From Pelotomaculum terephthalicicum JT (GTDB lineage: Bacteria > Bacillota > Desulfotomaculia > Desulfotomaculales > Pelotomaculaceae), in assembly GCF_022410535.1 (NCBI RefSeq), contig NZ_JAKNBL010000014.1:1-64000 (forward strand): DNA of 64,000 nucleotides, read 5' to 3'. The notes beneath the pieces were generated by a model. That model was not told where the DNA came from, did no database searches, and was given only the letters and a program-made list of their open reading frames with translations. Positions 1 through 8,686 of this stretch are shown here, in pieces. Positions within the stretch are counted from its first letter, which is position 1. Each line of letters starts with the position of its first letter. A program made the translations under genes and the position numbers.

Positions 1-79
1 CGAGCAAAGCTCGCCCTTGACATCCCCAAAGGTAGTGGTTCTGAATTAAGAATATCTATAAACACCAGGAAAGGAGGAC

Positions 80-1258
80 CTAACTTAAGTCAGCCAAAAA
101 TTTGTCTTGACAATGGGGAGCACCGTAATGTTCCACTGCTTGAGATAAAATGTCAACAACAAAGTCTATATCATTTTCCGTATTTTCATTTCCAAATGTA
201 AATCTCAATGAACTAAGTGCAACTTCTTGTGGTAAGTTCATGGCCAAAAGTACATGTGATGGCCTCAGTGATGCGCAACTACATGCGGAACCACTGGAAA
301 CATAAATTCCCCTTTCATCTAAAAATGACAATAGGTTTTTTGCATTTACAAGTTCAAATGAAATATTCGCATTGCCAGGAAGCCTTTTGGTAGGATGGCC
401 GTTTATCCTTACATCAGGTATTTTCTGTGATACTAGATTAACAAATCGATCCCTCAGCGCTTTAATCACCTTGTTATTCTTATCCATATCCTTTGAGGTG
501 ATTTCTATTGCCTTTCCAAACCCCACAATACCGGCTACATTTTCAGTTCCGGCTCTCTTGTCCTTTTCTTGGGAACCCCCATGCATAATTTTATCAATAT
601 TAGTACGATTCTTAATGAAAAGCGCCCCAATGCCTTTCGGACCATATATTTTATGTGCAGATAGAGAAAGCAAATCTATATTAAGATCTTTGATATCTAT
701 AGGTATATGGCCTATTGCTTGTACCGCATCCGTATGAAAATATACATTCTTTTCTTCCGCAATTTGCCCTATTTCTTGGATAGGCTGAATAGTTCCGACT
801 TCATTGTTGGCATACATAACGGATATAAGAATGGTATTTTTCTTAATGGAAGCTTTCAGTTGAGCGATTGATATCATTCCGTACTCATTTACCGGAAGAT
901 AGGTAACTTCAAAGCCATTTTGTTCCAGAAACTTACATGAATGAATTACCGCAGGATGCTCAATGGCTGAAGTAATGATATGGTTTCCTCTGGAGTGGTT
1001 TGCTAGAGCAACTCCTTTAATAGCCCAATTATCAGATTCTGTTCCCCCTGATGTAAAAAAAATCTCTTCCGCTTGACAGTTTAAGGAACTGGCTATTTTA
1101 GCGCGCGCGTTTTCAATAGCTGTTTTACTTTCGTTCCCTAGATTATAAACGCTGGAAGCGTTCCCGAAAAATTCCTTGAGGTATGGATACATTTCTGCAA
1201 GAACTTCTTTTTTAACATATGTCGTCGCCGCGTGATCTAAATAAATATATCTATTCAT
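80..1258 (-). CDS. Cysteine desulfurase (NifS/IscS-like)
   Basis: PLP-dependent class V aminotransferase that takes sulfur from L-cysteine as an enzyme persulfide for Fe-S cluster, thiolation or DNA phosphorothioation pathways. The 392 residues are full length for the family. The internal-aldimine lysine is K203 in SLSAHKIYGPKG, the cofactor-contact motif TSGGTES lies near 69-75, and the active-site loop SSGSACSCAS (about 321-330) has C326 as the likely persulfide cysteine. The ATG at 1258 has GGAG 10 nt upstream. No IscU, ThiI/MnmA or Dnd partner is in the window, so the acceptor is unknown; the left edge could hide one. A TTTACA-N16-ATCTTT promoter lies just upstream, the weakest match of the five in the window. 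Confidence 0.93.
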   Translation of the reverse strand: MNRYIYLDHAATTYVKKEVLAEMYPYLKEFFGNASSVYNLGNESKTAIENARAKIASSLNCQAEEIFFTSGGTESDNWAIKGVALANHSRGNHIITSAIEHPAVIHSCKFLEQNGFEVTYLPVNEYGMISIAQLKASIKKNTILISVMYANNEVGTIQPIQEIGQIAEEKNVYFHTDAVQAIGHIPIDIKDLNIDLLSLSAHKIYGPKGIGALFIKNRTNIDKIMHGGSQEKDKRAGTENVAGIVGFGKAIEITSKDMDKNNKVIKALRDRFVNLVSQKIPDVRINGHPTKRLPGNANISFELVNAKNLLSFLDERGIYVSSGSACSCASLRPSHVLLAMNLPQEVALSSLRFTFGNENTENDIDFVVDILSQAVEHYGAPHCQDKFLADLS

Positions 1259-1297
1259 AACAAAATTACTCCATTCTCAAAAGTTTTTATTATTAGT

Positions 1298-1325
1298 AAA
1301 GATAAAAAATTGTTTAATTTGTAAA
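1298..1325 (-). promoter_or_regulatory. TTTACA-N16-ATCTTT promoter of the cysteine desulfurase gene
   Basis: On the minus strand TTTACA (1320-1325) is followed after 16 nt by ATCTTT (1298-1303), 40 nt before the start codon. It matches the -35 and spacing of four other promoters in the first 12 kb; the -10 has one change from CTCTTT. This is the least certain member. Confidence 0.45.
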
Positions 1326-1645
1326 CACGTATTCAGGCATAAACAAAAAAATTTTTTACAAAATCTGTTGCAAAAACCTTATCTCATTGTCTTATATAGA
1401 GAGAAAGGATAGGTAAGTGCAATAAATGATATAAATATATGGAAATTATTTACAAGAAACAAATTGCCATAAGACCGCCATTCTTAATGTGGCAATGGAT
1501 GCCAATATTTTGCTGAAAGCAAATTTTTAAGCCTTTCACGAAGAAGGAAATCGGTATGCTTCTGTGAAAGAATGGCGATGTAAAAAATGAGTAAACGGCG
1601 GAAGTTTCTCACATCTATAGGAAACGCAAAGGAGGATGTTAATAA
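1326..1645 (+). other. 320-nt intergenic leader with nested inverted repeats
   Basis: No gene is seen. The plus-strand leader of the next gene contains an outer inverted repeat (1476-1485 with 1568-1577) enclosing an inner one (1533-1543 with 1559-1570), so a long hairpin is possible. No known riboswitch was recognised. AAAGGAGG at about 1630 is the ribosome binding site of the gene at 1646. Confidence 0.35.
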
Positions 1646-2818
1646 ATGCATAATAAAAAAATCTATATCTTAACAACAATTTGCCTTATAGCTCTTCTAT
1701 TAAGCGGTTGCAACAATAATCCAGCTAAGGGAAAAGATCCGGCAAATAAATCAGCAGAAAAGTCCCCAATACTCTTGAACGCTGAAATAGCAGATGCCAA
1801 ATTTTCTTTTCTTGACGATAAGGTTGTTTGGATAGGGCTAAATGTTGACAAACAAGATTCGCCCTCTACGTTACTATTTTCTTCCTCCGATCATGGCCAA
1901 ACATGGTCGAGTACTCAGTTAGATGATTATAGTATTGTATCAATGCAGTTTGTTGATCGTGAACATGGTTGGGCGATTGGGAATGTGAAATCCCAGTCTG
2001 CAGAAAAAGCTTATTGTATCTTAGCTACCCAAGACGGCGGCAACAATTGGGTAAAAAAATACGAAACGTTACAAGCTTCGAGAATATCACCTTGTCAGAT
2101 TCAATTCTTGAACACCAATGATGGGTTTGCCAGATTCAATAACGAACTACTCAGTACAACCGATGGTGGTGAATCCTGGAAACAAATTTGGTCCATAGAG
2201 GACCTTATGTCAGTCGATTTTAAAGACAACAAGGAAGGATGGGCATCGAGCAGAAATTCTATCTGGCATACGATTGATGGTGGCAATACCTGGAACAAAG
2301 AATGGTCAGTACCCGAAAATATTAAAAAAAGGCTTGAACCAATCAGCAGCAAGGTTATCATTAATTCAACTTCGGAGGGGTGGGCTTTGTTTTCCAGCGA
2401 GGGGACAATGTCGCAATCTTCAAAGATTGTTTTGCACAAGGATCAATCTAATCACTGGACAATCGAGAGCGGTTATTACATGGCTGAACCTTCTTTTTCC
2501 AGAAATCCTGCTCCCTCTGAAGCCGGTGATCTTTTCCCCATAAGCGGCACAAGCGCTTTTCTGATAGCTTATACACCATCCACATATCCAGTTACTGTAC
2601 TGAAAACAAACGATCAAGGTAAAACATGGTCAAAAATAATGAATGAGTCAAAACCGAAAGGTTTTCCTGTCATGCTGCCTGGAGATCTCGCCAGAATTAA
2701 TTTTGTCAATGAGCAACTGGGCTGGGGTGTTATTGTTAATACATCACAGAGTAATAAATTAAACATTGTGAGAACCGAAGATGGTGGGGCAAATTGGAGA
2801 ACTATCCTGCAAAAATAA
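1646..2818 (+). CDS. Asp-box (YCF48/BNR-like) beta-propeller lipoprotein
   Basis: Exported lipoprotein: hydrophobic leader with lipobox LLSGC, lipidated at C22. The 390-residue body carries at least six Asp-box motifs (S/T-x-D-x-G-x-T/N/S-W), for example SSDHGQTW, TQDGGNNW, TTDGGESW, TIDGGNTW, TNDQGKTW and TEDGGANW. These mark blades of a sialidase/YCF48-type beta-propeller. The catalytic residues of sialidases are not evident, so a binding or scaffold role on the outer face of the membrane is more likely than glycosidase activity. AAAGGAGG lies 9 nt before the ATG. A strong terminator follows immediately. It is monocistronic and divergent from the desulfurase gene. Confidence 0.85.
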   Translation: MHNKKIYILTTICLIALLLSGCNNNPAKGKDPANKSAEKSPILLNAEIADAKFSFLDDKVVWIGLNVDKQDSPSTLLFSSSDHGQTWSSTQLDDYSIVSMQFVDREHGWAIGNVKSQSAEKAYCILATQDGGNNWVKKYETLQASRISPCQIQFLNTNDGFARFNNELLSTTDGGESWKQIWSIEDLMSVDFKDNKEGWASSRNSIWHTIDGGNTWNKEWSVPENIKKRLEPISSKVIINSTSEGWALFSSEGTMSQSSKIVLHKDQSNHWTIESGYYMAEPSFSRNPAPSEAGDLFPISGTSAFLIAYTPSTYPVTVLKTNDQGKTWSKIMNESKPKGFPVMLPGDLARINFVNEQLGWGVIVNTSQSNKLNIVRTEDGGANWRTILQK

Positions 2819-2851
2819 TAAGCGCCCTGCGGGACGCTCGGGCGCTTATTA
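2816..2851. terminator. Bidirectional intrinsic terminator
   Basis: A perfect 12-bp stem (TAATAAGCGCCC with its complement) around an 11-11-nt-scale loop lies between the convergent ends of the genes at 1646-2818 and 2873-3571, so it can end both transcripts. Confidence 0.8.
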
Positions 2852-2872
2852 ATCACCAAAAACTTCTTAATA

Positions 2873-3571
2873 TTATGGTGTTATTAGATGGTTTAACAAG
2901 CTAGACTGATTTGGATTGATTTCGTCCAGATCCATATTATTGCAATATGCAGCGAACTGCCAGAGCAGAACAGGTGTTGAAATTGAATAGGAAGGGGTAT
3001 GCATGCTTGAGTACGTATCCCAGTCAGGTAAGCTGTAACAACCAGATCCGAACCATCCGGCTATCCATAATCCGTTGCATCCCATTCCATAGTCATTGAG
3101 TGCTTTTTCAAGTGCCTTGAAAGTAGCAGTATCGCTCCGCGAGGCATAAATGCAAGGGGTTACATAGTCCGAAGTGGACATGATTCCCCGCGCCCATCCA
3201 AAATAGTATTCGGCTGAGAGCGGAGTGCCATATTCAACGTCTAAGAAGAAATATGCACCAGCACTGGGTATCTTCGATGATCCAAATGTTAATATGAGAT
3301 CATTGACGTTTTTTACACCATCGGAATAGCCCTGTTGTTCTGTTCCACCAACGTTGGCTGTTTGACGAGCTATTGGTAAAACCTTGATTCCTGCATTACG
3401 CAGGAGACTGCTTTCGGCACTGGCACTATACTCGCAGTCTGAACCTGTAGTATAATCCGTAAAGTATCGTCCCCAAAACGCTGGATTCCTGCCGAATTGG
3501 TTATAAGCGTTTGTTATCATTGTACTTGTTACACGGCTGCAACTATCGACACCAGGTAAGCCTGTTGCCAT
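2873..3571 (-). CDS. DUF1906 (Rv2525c-like) glycoside-hydrolase-like protein
   Basis: Predicted TIM-barrel protein of the DUF1906 / glycoside hydrolase-like family related to GH25 lysozymes. The N-terminus has the family's G-x-D signature (GVDSCSRV), and the acidic strand motif FFLDVEYG near residue 120 supplies the Asp/Glu expected in the active site. I chose the ATG at 3571 (232 aa) because AAGGAGAAGGTGG lies just upstream; an upstream ATG at 3601 has no ribosome binding site. There is no signal peptide, so export would need another route. Its promoter (3625-3652) shares the TTTACA-N16 architecture with the sigma factor and the SleB-like hydrolase, suggesting co-regulated cell-wall enzymes. 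Confidence 0.8.
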   Translation of the reverse strand: MATGLPGVDSCSRVTSTMITNAYNQFGRNPAFWGRYFTDYTTGSDCEYSASAESSLLRNAGIKVLPIARQTANVGGTEQQGYSDGVKNVNDLILTFGSSKIPSAGAYFFLDVEYGTPLSAEYYFGWARGIMSTSDYVTPCIYASRSDTATFKALEKALNDYGMGCNGLWIAGWFGSGCYSLPDWDTYSSMHTPSYSISTPVLLWQFAAYCNNMDLDEINPNQSSLLNHLITP

Positions 3572-3624
3572 TGTTATCCACCTTCTCCTTAAATTATTCA
3601 TTTGACTTGCAAGTCTGCTTAATT

Positions 3625-3652
3625 AAGGAGATCATAAGTCTCAATTTGTAAA
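3625..3652 (-). promoter_or_regulatory. TTTACA-N16-CTCCTT promoter of the DUF1906 gene
   Basis: Minus-strand TTTACA (3647-3652), 16-nt spacer, CTCCTT (3625-3630), 53 nt before the chosen ATG. The same box order, spacing and flanks (GTTTACAAAT) occur at 5800, 11017 and 11830. Confidence 0.65.
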
Positions 3653-3756
3653 CCGCATCCTTAAAATTTTTTCAAAAAACATGTTGCATATAGACCGTGA
3701 TTATTGTCTTATCTTATTGAAAGTAAAGTATTCCATAAACAGAAAGGATGTTGAAT

Positions 3757-4602
3757 ATGGTTAAGAAGCTTACTGTTATTTTATTCGCAATCGTTTTTAC
3801 AACGTTTGGAGCTTGTTGGGCAATAGCTGAAGAGCAAGTTCCAGCCATGACCCTTAATGGTGAGCCGCTGCATTTTGTCAACAATGTCCATCCCATAATC
3901 CAAAATGGTTCAATATTAGTGCCCCTACGCCAATTTACGGAAATACTAGGGGGGCAGATAAACTGGAACAGCTCTACCAATACGGTTGATATTGAAATAC
4001 CGCATGCTATCGCCAGCAATCCTCAAAACAGAGTATTCCTGTATCCTTTTGAATACAGCAAAGCGGCCTACCAAGGATTTATTTTGGAATCCAACGGGCA
4101 ACGAAAGTATTTTGATTGGGAAAATACAGCTAACCCGTCCTTTATCCCTCAGCTTGAATGTTTGGATATAAATTATGATGATAAGAATGAAATTGTTGTG
4201 ATTTTATGCAAAGGGACCGGTACTGGTGTAGCCCAATACGAAATTCATATTTTGGATATGGAAACGTTTGAAGAAATACCGGTGGAAAATCCACTGGATT
4301 ATATTAACCAAGAGGTACGTACCTCGATAACCAAAACCTCCACCGAACTTTTAATAGACATAAAGATAGGCGACAATGAGTCACATCTGTGCAGACGCGA
4401 ACTTCCCGTTTCCGCTAATGAGAATATTTATTTTGGAAATATTATTCGCTACGAGACAGAAGGGCCAAATATTTATTGCACTGTAGCCGGCCAGTATTCT
4501 CCAGCGGGCTTTGTGGGCGATTTCAGAGTATATTATGAATATGACCCAGCAACCAATGAAATGAAGGCTTCTAAAGTTGTATTTGAAGAGTATGATATAT
4601 AA
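3757..4602 (+). CDS. Secreted protein with copper amine oxidase N-terminal-like domain
   Basis: A 281-residue protein with a Sec signal peptide (positively charged MVKK, hydrophobic core, cleavage near AIAEEQ). A copper-amine-oxidase-N-like domain follows at about residues 30-85 (LNGEPLHF, GSILVPLRQFTEILGG, NTVDI), a module common in exported Clostridia and Paenibacillus proteins that probably binds cell wall. The remaining 190 residues include an acidic DINYDDKNE stretch reminiscent of calcium-binding or VCBS-type loops but no recognised enzyme. The ATG at 3757 is preferred over 3748 because GAAAGG lies 9 nt upstream of it. A terminator follows at 4612. Confidence 0.75.
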   Translation: MVKKLTVILFAIVFTTFGACWAIAEEQVPAMTLNGEPLHFVNNVHPIIQNGSILVPLRQFTEILGGQINWNSSTNTVDIEIPHAIASNPQNRVFLYPFEYSKAAYQGFILESNGQRKYFDWENTANPSFIPQLECLDINYDDKNEIVVILCKGTGTGVAQYEIHILDMETFEEIPVENPLDYINQEVRTSITKTSTELLIDIKIGDNESHLCRRELPVSANENIYFGNIIRYETEGPNIYCTVAGQYSPAGFVGDFRVYYEYDPATNEMKASKVVFEEYDI

Positions 4603-4611
4603 TAAAAAAAA

Positions 4612-4662
4612 GGGCGTGTCGCAAAACGTTGATTAGAAAACGTAGGGCGACACGCTCCTTTT
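4612..4662 (+). terminator. Terminator-like hairpin, possibly an IS1182 end
   Basis: Stem GCGTGTCGC (4614-4622) pairs with GCGACACGC (4647-4655) and is followed by a T-run. It lies after the gene ending at 4602 and at the outer side of the IS1182 remnant, so it may be the old insertion-sequence end serving as terminator. Confidence 0.6.
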
Positions 4663-4780
4663 TGTTTGAAACAGACAAAACATTAGATCTACACGGGTTA
4701 ATTTCACCATTTGAACCCTGTTTTGGGCACAACAAAAACAAGGGAAGGTCTTTTCCCTGTGAATAACTTTGCGGTTTTGG

Positions 4781-5410
4781 TCAGGCCGCTTGGGGAAAAT
4801 GTAAATATGCTCCGCAGCGGTTGGATTGGATCTTGTTGTGGAGTTTGTTTATGTTAAATGCACTGGCCAGCAACAGGAACTCCTGTCTGCACTTTTACCT
4901 GGCCTCGCAGGAGAAAACGCCGAAAGCTCATGTCCTGTTTCAGAACGCCGAAGGCACCCTCGACTTGAATGGAACGGTTTACCCGTAAAAGAATGCCTTC
5001 GTCGGTATTGATCCGGGCTTCCATCTCCATACGTTGTCTCTGAAAGTTCTTAGAGACATAAAGGTTCTTACTGCGCTCCTCCAGCGGTGTCTTGCTTGCT
5101 CCTTTGATGCACTTGGTCTTATGCGGACATCCATCGCAGTGGGTACAGGAATATACGGTGGTCACGAGGGGGTATCCGGTCTTTGATTTGGTTTTTTTCT
5201 CATACGCAGCCTGGATCGGATAACCTGCGTGACAGATGTAGGCGTCATTTTCGGCATCGTAAGGCATGTTCTCCCGTTTGCCGATGTCGCTTTTGTATTT
5301 CCTGGTCTTGGCCTGGTCATGGTTGGCGGGCTTGATGAAGGCCATCTGTCCGTTCTCCTCGCACCAGGTATAGTTTTCTTCACTCTCGAATCCTGCATTT
5401 TACGGCAAAA
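4781..5410 (-). pseudogene. IS1182-family transposase remnant
   Basis: The C-terminal half of an IS1182-type DDE transposase. The frame reads GFESEENYTWCEENGQMAF from about 5409, then a CxxC..C cluster (CTHCDGCPHKTKC) and the family tail MSFRRFLLRGQ. The N-terminal half is missing: homology starts abruptly where the 83-bp palindromic repeat begins. A one-base frameshift near 4880 throws the reading into a short false end; in the next frame the typical tail (EFLLLASAFNINKLHNK) continues to a stop at 4781. It cannot make an active enzyme. Confidence 0.85.
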
Positions 5411-5479
5411 GACGGCTTCTGGCATCTGCCAGTCGCCGCCTTTTGCTGTTTTTTGGGGCTGTTAGTGCAACAGCCCCTT
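5397..5479 (+). repeat. 83-bp palindromic repeat, copy 1
   Basis: Contains two hairpins: GCAAAAGACGGC pairing with GCCGCCTTTTGC around TGGCATCTGCCA, and GGGGCTGTT pairing with AACAGCCCC followed by TT. It is about 96% identical to 10391-10472 in the same orientation. It forms the junction with the truncated IS1182 transposase, so it is probably a mobile-element end or a small non-autonomous element. Confidence 0.75.
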
Positions 5480-5770
5480 CTGCAGTGGGCTATACCATCA
5501 TCGGCATGCCTGGTTCTCCGACCCCGGGGAAGCCCTGCGTAGCTCGCCATATCGCTACACAGGATGTGGTTTTCCGGACTTTCGACGCCGTCAACCTTCC
5601 CGGTTTACTCTTTTCGAGGCTCAGTCACTTTCAGGCCTACTACCTGACTGTCTACGCTTAGTGTCTGCGATTACTCCCAGACACCCAAGACTCGCTATTG
5701 GTGACTCGGTTGGTGTCTTTCCAAGCAGGATTTCCACCTGCTAAACTTCACAACCTGGGCTTGGTCGCAC
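5480..5770 (-). other. Probable group II intron 5' fragment
   Basis: Read on the minus strand this non-coding stretch begins GTGCGACCAAG at 5770, matching the GUGYG start of group II introns, and continues with paired segments typical of domain I (for example GGTGGAAATCCTGC and GAGTCACCAATAGCGAGTC). No reverse transcriptase or domain V is present; the rest is cut off at the 83-bp repeat. A covariance search would settle it. Confidence 0.45.
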
Positions 5771-5799
5771 CGAAAGTTGAGTTAATTATTTGAATAGCG

Positions 5800-5827
5800 T
5801 TTACAAATCACTTATCTTGATCTCTTT
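5800..5827 (+). promoter_or_regulatory. TTTACA-N16-CTCTTT promoter upstream of the secreted-protein gene
   Basis: TTTACA (5800-5805), 16-nt spacer, CTCTTT (5822-5827). It reads towards the gene at 6043 with a leader of about 210 nt. Same architecture as the sigma-factor gene promoter at 11830. Confidence 0.65.
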
Positions 5828-6042
5828 AGTAAGTAGGTTTGCAAGCCAACATTATTAAAGTGGGTGAGACTTTATCGAATACTCAGCGCAGGGTCCCAGC
5901 TGATCGGCAGAGCCCAACCCACAGGAAGACGCAAAAAACGAGATGAAAGGGGGTAATTCCAATGTTTCTGTAAATGCGCTCATACACAGCAGCTTTATAA
6001 CACTTTCATCATTATCCAAATAATAAAGAAAGGAGAATTTCA
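5828..6042 (+). other. Leader of the 6043 gene
   Basis: About 210 nt with no clear gene. GTGGGT near 5861 can pair with ACCCAC near 5925, and a strong ribosome binding site (AAAGGGGG) precedes only a three-codon frame near 5961. A folded leader or decayed reading frame is possible; no known riboswitch was recognised. AAAGGAG at 6030 serves the ATG at 6043. Confidence 0.3.
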
Positions 6043-6453
6043 ATGAAAAAATCTATAAAAGCAGTCATGGCTCTGACCATGGTCATTACCATTCTGTCCG
6101 CAGGTACGGCTTTCGCTGCTCAAAGTTTTTCTAGGCCTACTCTGCAAAACGGCACCCTTAGTGGACTAACGGATTGCGGAGCTCCCGGCTCGCCTAATCT
6201 TAGTTACTCAGAAACAGCTCTATCGTCCCCTACCTCAAGCTCCTATATCAGAGCAACTCACCAAGTGGTAGATTATTATACGGGAGCTACTGTTGCGACA
6301 CCAAGTCCTGATTCCGGGTTTGGGAAGAGTTACGTTTCGTCATATGTCTTTTTGAGCCCTGGAAGATACTCTTCTTTCGGTGCGCATGATTTCTATAACG
6401 GCTCTGAGACAATTGCCGAATATACGAATTATTACGGATTTTACGTCTATTAG
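6043..6453 (+). CDS. Small secreted protein of unknown function
   Basis: A 136-residue precursor with a textbook Sec signal peptide (MKKSIKAVMAL, hydrophobic core, cleavage after GTAFAA). The mature part is about 110 residues, rich in Ser, Tyr, Gly and Thr, with many aromatic beta-strand-like segments (VVDYYTGATV, YTNYYGFYVY). It has one cysteine, so no internal disulfide. I do not recognise a family. The size and composition recall small exported beta-proteins, including lactococcin-972-like peptides, but no signature proves it. Its promoter belongs to the TTTACA-N16-CTCTTT set, placing it in the putative sigma regulon. AAAGGAGAATTTCA precedes the ATG. Confidence 0.7.
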   Translation: MKKSIKAVMALTMVITILSAGTAFAAQSFSRPTLQNGTLSGLTDCGAPGSPNLSYSETALSSPTSSSYIRATHQVVDYYTGATVATPSPDSGFGKSYVSSYVFLSPGRYSSFGAHDFYNGSETIAEYTNYYGFYVY

Positions 6454-6466
6454 CATTTATGTTGTC

Positions 6467-6497
6467 TGGCAGGAACGCGCGTTGCGCGTTCCTGCCA
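6467..6497. terminator. Perfect 14-bp hairpin after the 6043 gene
   Basis: TGGCAGGAACGCGC and its exact complement enclose a 3-nt loop. There is no T-run on either side, so it may act as a transcript-end stabiliser or a weak terminator rather than a classical one. Confidence 0.5.
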
Positions 6498-6752
6498 AAC
6501 AACCAAAAAAGAAGATATTCCAGAAATGGTTCATTGCTACACCCCATGGAGAGATGTATAGCTTTGCTATATTTAGATTTACCTACACACTGCGTTGTTT
6601 GTGTACAAATCTTCCTGTCTTACGTATTGTCTATTAAAACAAAACCTACTTGCAATTTACTCGGGGACAAGTGTGGACATTTTGGTTAATCATATCGCAT
6701 AGATAATCCAGCATACAAAAATCTTTATAATTTGAAAGGAATGACCATTAAC

Positions 6753-7835
6753 ATGAGAAAGATAGTAGTATCTCTGGTGATGAGCATCTTATTTTTGTTT
6801 TCATCTTGCGCGAAGGAACCCATTCCGTCGGAATCACTGCCGACGGGTATAGATCCCCTTGATACTTCGGTGAGTAGTAATTATGGTCAATTATCGGCAA
6901 TAGGAAAACCACTGCCGGAGGGTATGATATTGCGTGAAAGGGTAAACTATCCGCATACCTTGGGATACGATATATACAACGGCGAGCCTATCGAGGTTTC
7001 ACTCGAAGTCTTAGCAAGCAAAACTCCAATTTACACAGAGGGTTACATGGTTTTTGTCGAGGGTATACCTATACTTTCCAGAATTAAGGTAGACGGTGTT
7101 ATGCGCGAAAAAGAGAAATATATGCACATTGTTCATCATCGCGAGGAAACCACGACAAATGTGAATTTGTATTTTGAGCCGCTTGGATTTCAAGAGGGAG
7201 AAATTGTGGAGTTTTATATTGCGTATATATTTACTCCCTCCTATATTCCATACGAGTATTATCCTTTATATGGAAACACGCATAAGATAATGAGATCTCC
7301 TTCGAGCCCTGTTAAAATAAAAAGAGGAAGCGATTCCACAACGGAAAAAACGGCATTGTTCCCCTCAAGAATATATGATATTCCTAATGAAATATATAAA
7401 ATGTATGAGTATGAAGACGGGACGAATTATTTAGACACAAACCCAATTGTCGAATTATGCGATGGTAGCGGGAGTCAGATTGTACAACAAATGGGTGCGA
7501 AAGGCTATACAGATTTAAAGATCAAACTATATGGAGGAAATTCAACCCAATATAGAATTACACTATTAATCGACCAACAGCCGGTTTTGGTATCGGGTAA
7601 AGACTATCTTGAGGTTACGCTTGAGAAAGGCACGACGGTAGAATTTGATTTTACGATAGACATATCTGAACTTGATAGAAAAAATACAATTATGGCAGTT
7701 GCTGTTCCTTTTGGAGATACATTTCAGAGGTATATTACACATTCTGATCCGGTGTTGCTGATAAATCTGGACAAACCACAAGCAGAAGAGGACATCGTCC
7801 CATCTGATTATAAATATGCTGAAGGAGACGACTGA
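6753..7835 (+). CDS. Putative lipoprotein of unknown function
   Basis: A 360-residue exported protein: MRKIVVSLVM start, hydrophobic core, and a lipobox-like FLFSSC placing a lipidated cysteine near residue 20. A Ser/Pro-rich linker follows. The rest looks mainly beta-stranded with two similar halves around VSLEVLASKTP and RITLLIDQQPVLV, which may be two immunoglobulin-like modules. No enzyme motif is seen. I chose the ATG at 6753, 12 nt after GAAAGGA; the longer frame begins with TTG at 6732. The -3 residue of the lipobox (Phe) is unusual, so simple anchoring by the leader is possible. Function unknown. Confidence 0.65.
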   Translation: MRKIVVSLVMSILFLFSSCAKEPIPSESLPTGIDPLDTSVSSNYGQLSAIGKPLPEGMILRERVNYPHTLGYDIYNGEPIEVSLEVLASKTPIYTEGYMVFVEGIPILSRIKVDGVMREKEKYMHIVHHREETTTNVNLYFEPLGFQEGEIVEFYIAYIFTPSYIPYEYYPLYGNTHKIMRSPSSPVKIKRGSDSTTEKTALFPSRIYDIPNEIYKMYEYEDGTNYLDTNPIVELCDGSGSQIVQQMGAKGYTDLKIKLYGGNSTQYRITLLIDQQPVLVSGKDYLEVTLEKGTTVEFDFTIDISELDRKNTIMAVAVPFGDTFQRYITHSDPVLLINLDKPQAEEDIVPSDYKYAEGDD

Positions 7836-8241
7836 GCCAGTTGTGATTTGAAGCCCGTCACACCAAATATTTGTTTGATATCTTTGGCTATGCATGCGAG
7901 CCGAGCTGAATCTTGCTAAACCACTGATTCCATGGATAGGTAGACTATATAATCCCGTCGTCTACCACATTGAGGGCAAGGAGGTTATTGAGACTTCTGT
8001 TCAACCAGTCTGCAACGTACGTCCGGCTTCGCTATCAACAGCTCCCATTCGTAGTTATTATTCTACGAATGGGAGCTTCTTGCAATGGTCGTTTTTTACG
8101 ACGCAGTGCAATATGACCGCAGGCTTTCTGATTGTTATACTAAAACTAAGCAGAAACTGCTTGTGGGGATCAACCGTTTTTTAAATGCCTAGGAGTATCG
8201 AGTAGACGACCAATGAACGGCAATATTTTTTTGATTGCCTG
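7836..8241. other. Gene-free stretch before the BlaI operon
   Basis: About 400 nt with no convincing gene on either strand. It contains the strong hairpin at 8040-8077. The rest has no repeats or binding sites that I can recognise and may be decayed mobile DNA. Confidence 0.4.
8040..8077 (+). terminator. Intrinsic terminator
   Basis: A perfect 15-bp stem (AGCTCCCATTCGTAG and complement) with an 8-nt AT loop, followed by TCTT. It lies about 200 nt after the lipoprotein gene and shields the BlaI operon. Confidence 0.7.
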
Positions 8242-8291
8242 TTGACAAACTTGGATTACGGGTGTAATATCATGTTAGACTTACAGATGTA
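8242..8291 (+). promoter_or_regulatory. BlaI-type promoter and operators
   Basis: TTGACA (8242-8247), 17-nt spacer, TAATAT (8265-8270). Two TAC-N4-GTA dyads overlap or follow it: TACGGGTGTA (8257-8266, over the -10) and TACAGATGTA (8282-8291). These match the TACA/TGTA half-sites bound by BlaI/MecI repressors, so the operon is probably autorepressed. Confidence 0.75.
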
Positions 8292-8311
8292 GTCAAGGGA
8301 GGCGATATATT

Positions 8312-8686
8312 GTGATTCCGAAAATATCGGAAGCAGAACTTGAGGTCATGAAGATTCTTTGGGAAAGAGGGACCGCTACTAGTACGCAAATTATTGATGT
8401 ATTGTTGAAAACAACGGACTGGAAGCCCAAAACCATACAGACTCTGATAACAAGACTTGTATCTAAGGCTGCGGTCGCGGCAGACAAGACAAACCCCAAG
8501 ATGTTCTTATACCGTGCGGAGGTAAGTCGTGAACAGTACATGGCAGCAGAGAACCAATCGTTTTTGCGGCGGGTGTATGACAACTCCATGAAAATGATGC
8601 TTGCCACTTTTGTTCGAGAGCAAAAACTCACAGATGAAGATTTTGCAGACTTACAAGCCCTGCTTAAAAGCGAGAAAAAAATATGA
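8312..8686 (+). CDS. BlaI/MecI-family transcriptional repressor
   Basis: A 124-residue winged-helix repressor of the penicillinase-repressor family. The start is typical (KISEAELEVMKILWERGTAT), the recognition-helix region is DWKPKTIQTLITRLVSKAAV, and a C-terminal dimerisation and cleavage region follows. It would bind the two dyads just upstream and be inactivated by the metalloprotease encoded next. The start is GTG at 8312 with GGGAGG 10 nt upstream. Its stop overlaps the next start (ATGA), so the two are translationally coupled as in bla/mec systems. No beta-lactamase or PBP2a gene is nearby, so the controlled targets are unknown. Confidence 0.92.
   Translation: MIPKISEAELEVMKILWERGTATSTQIIDVLLKTTDWKPKTIQTLITRLVSKAAVAADKTNPKMFLYRAEVSREQYMAAENQSFLRRVYDNSMKMMLATFVREQKLTDEDFADLQALLKSEKKI

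Noticed and set aside
1-79. Open frame entering from the left edge on the plus strand (ending at about 201, over the cysteine desulfurase)
   Set aside because: Only about 26 residues lie outside the opposite gene and no family is recognisable; could be a gene end but cannot be supported.
5828-6042. Known riboswitch in the 6043 leader
   Set aside because: The GTGGGT/ACCCAC pairing does not match the c-di-GMP, purine, ydaO or cobalamin consensus that I can recall.
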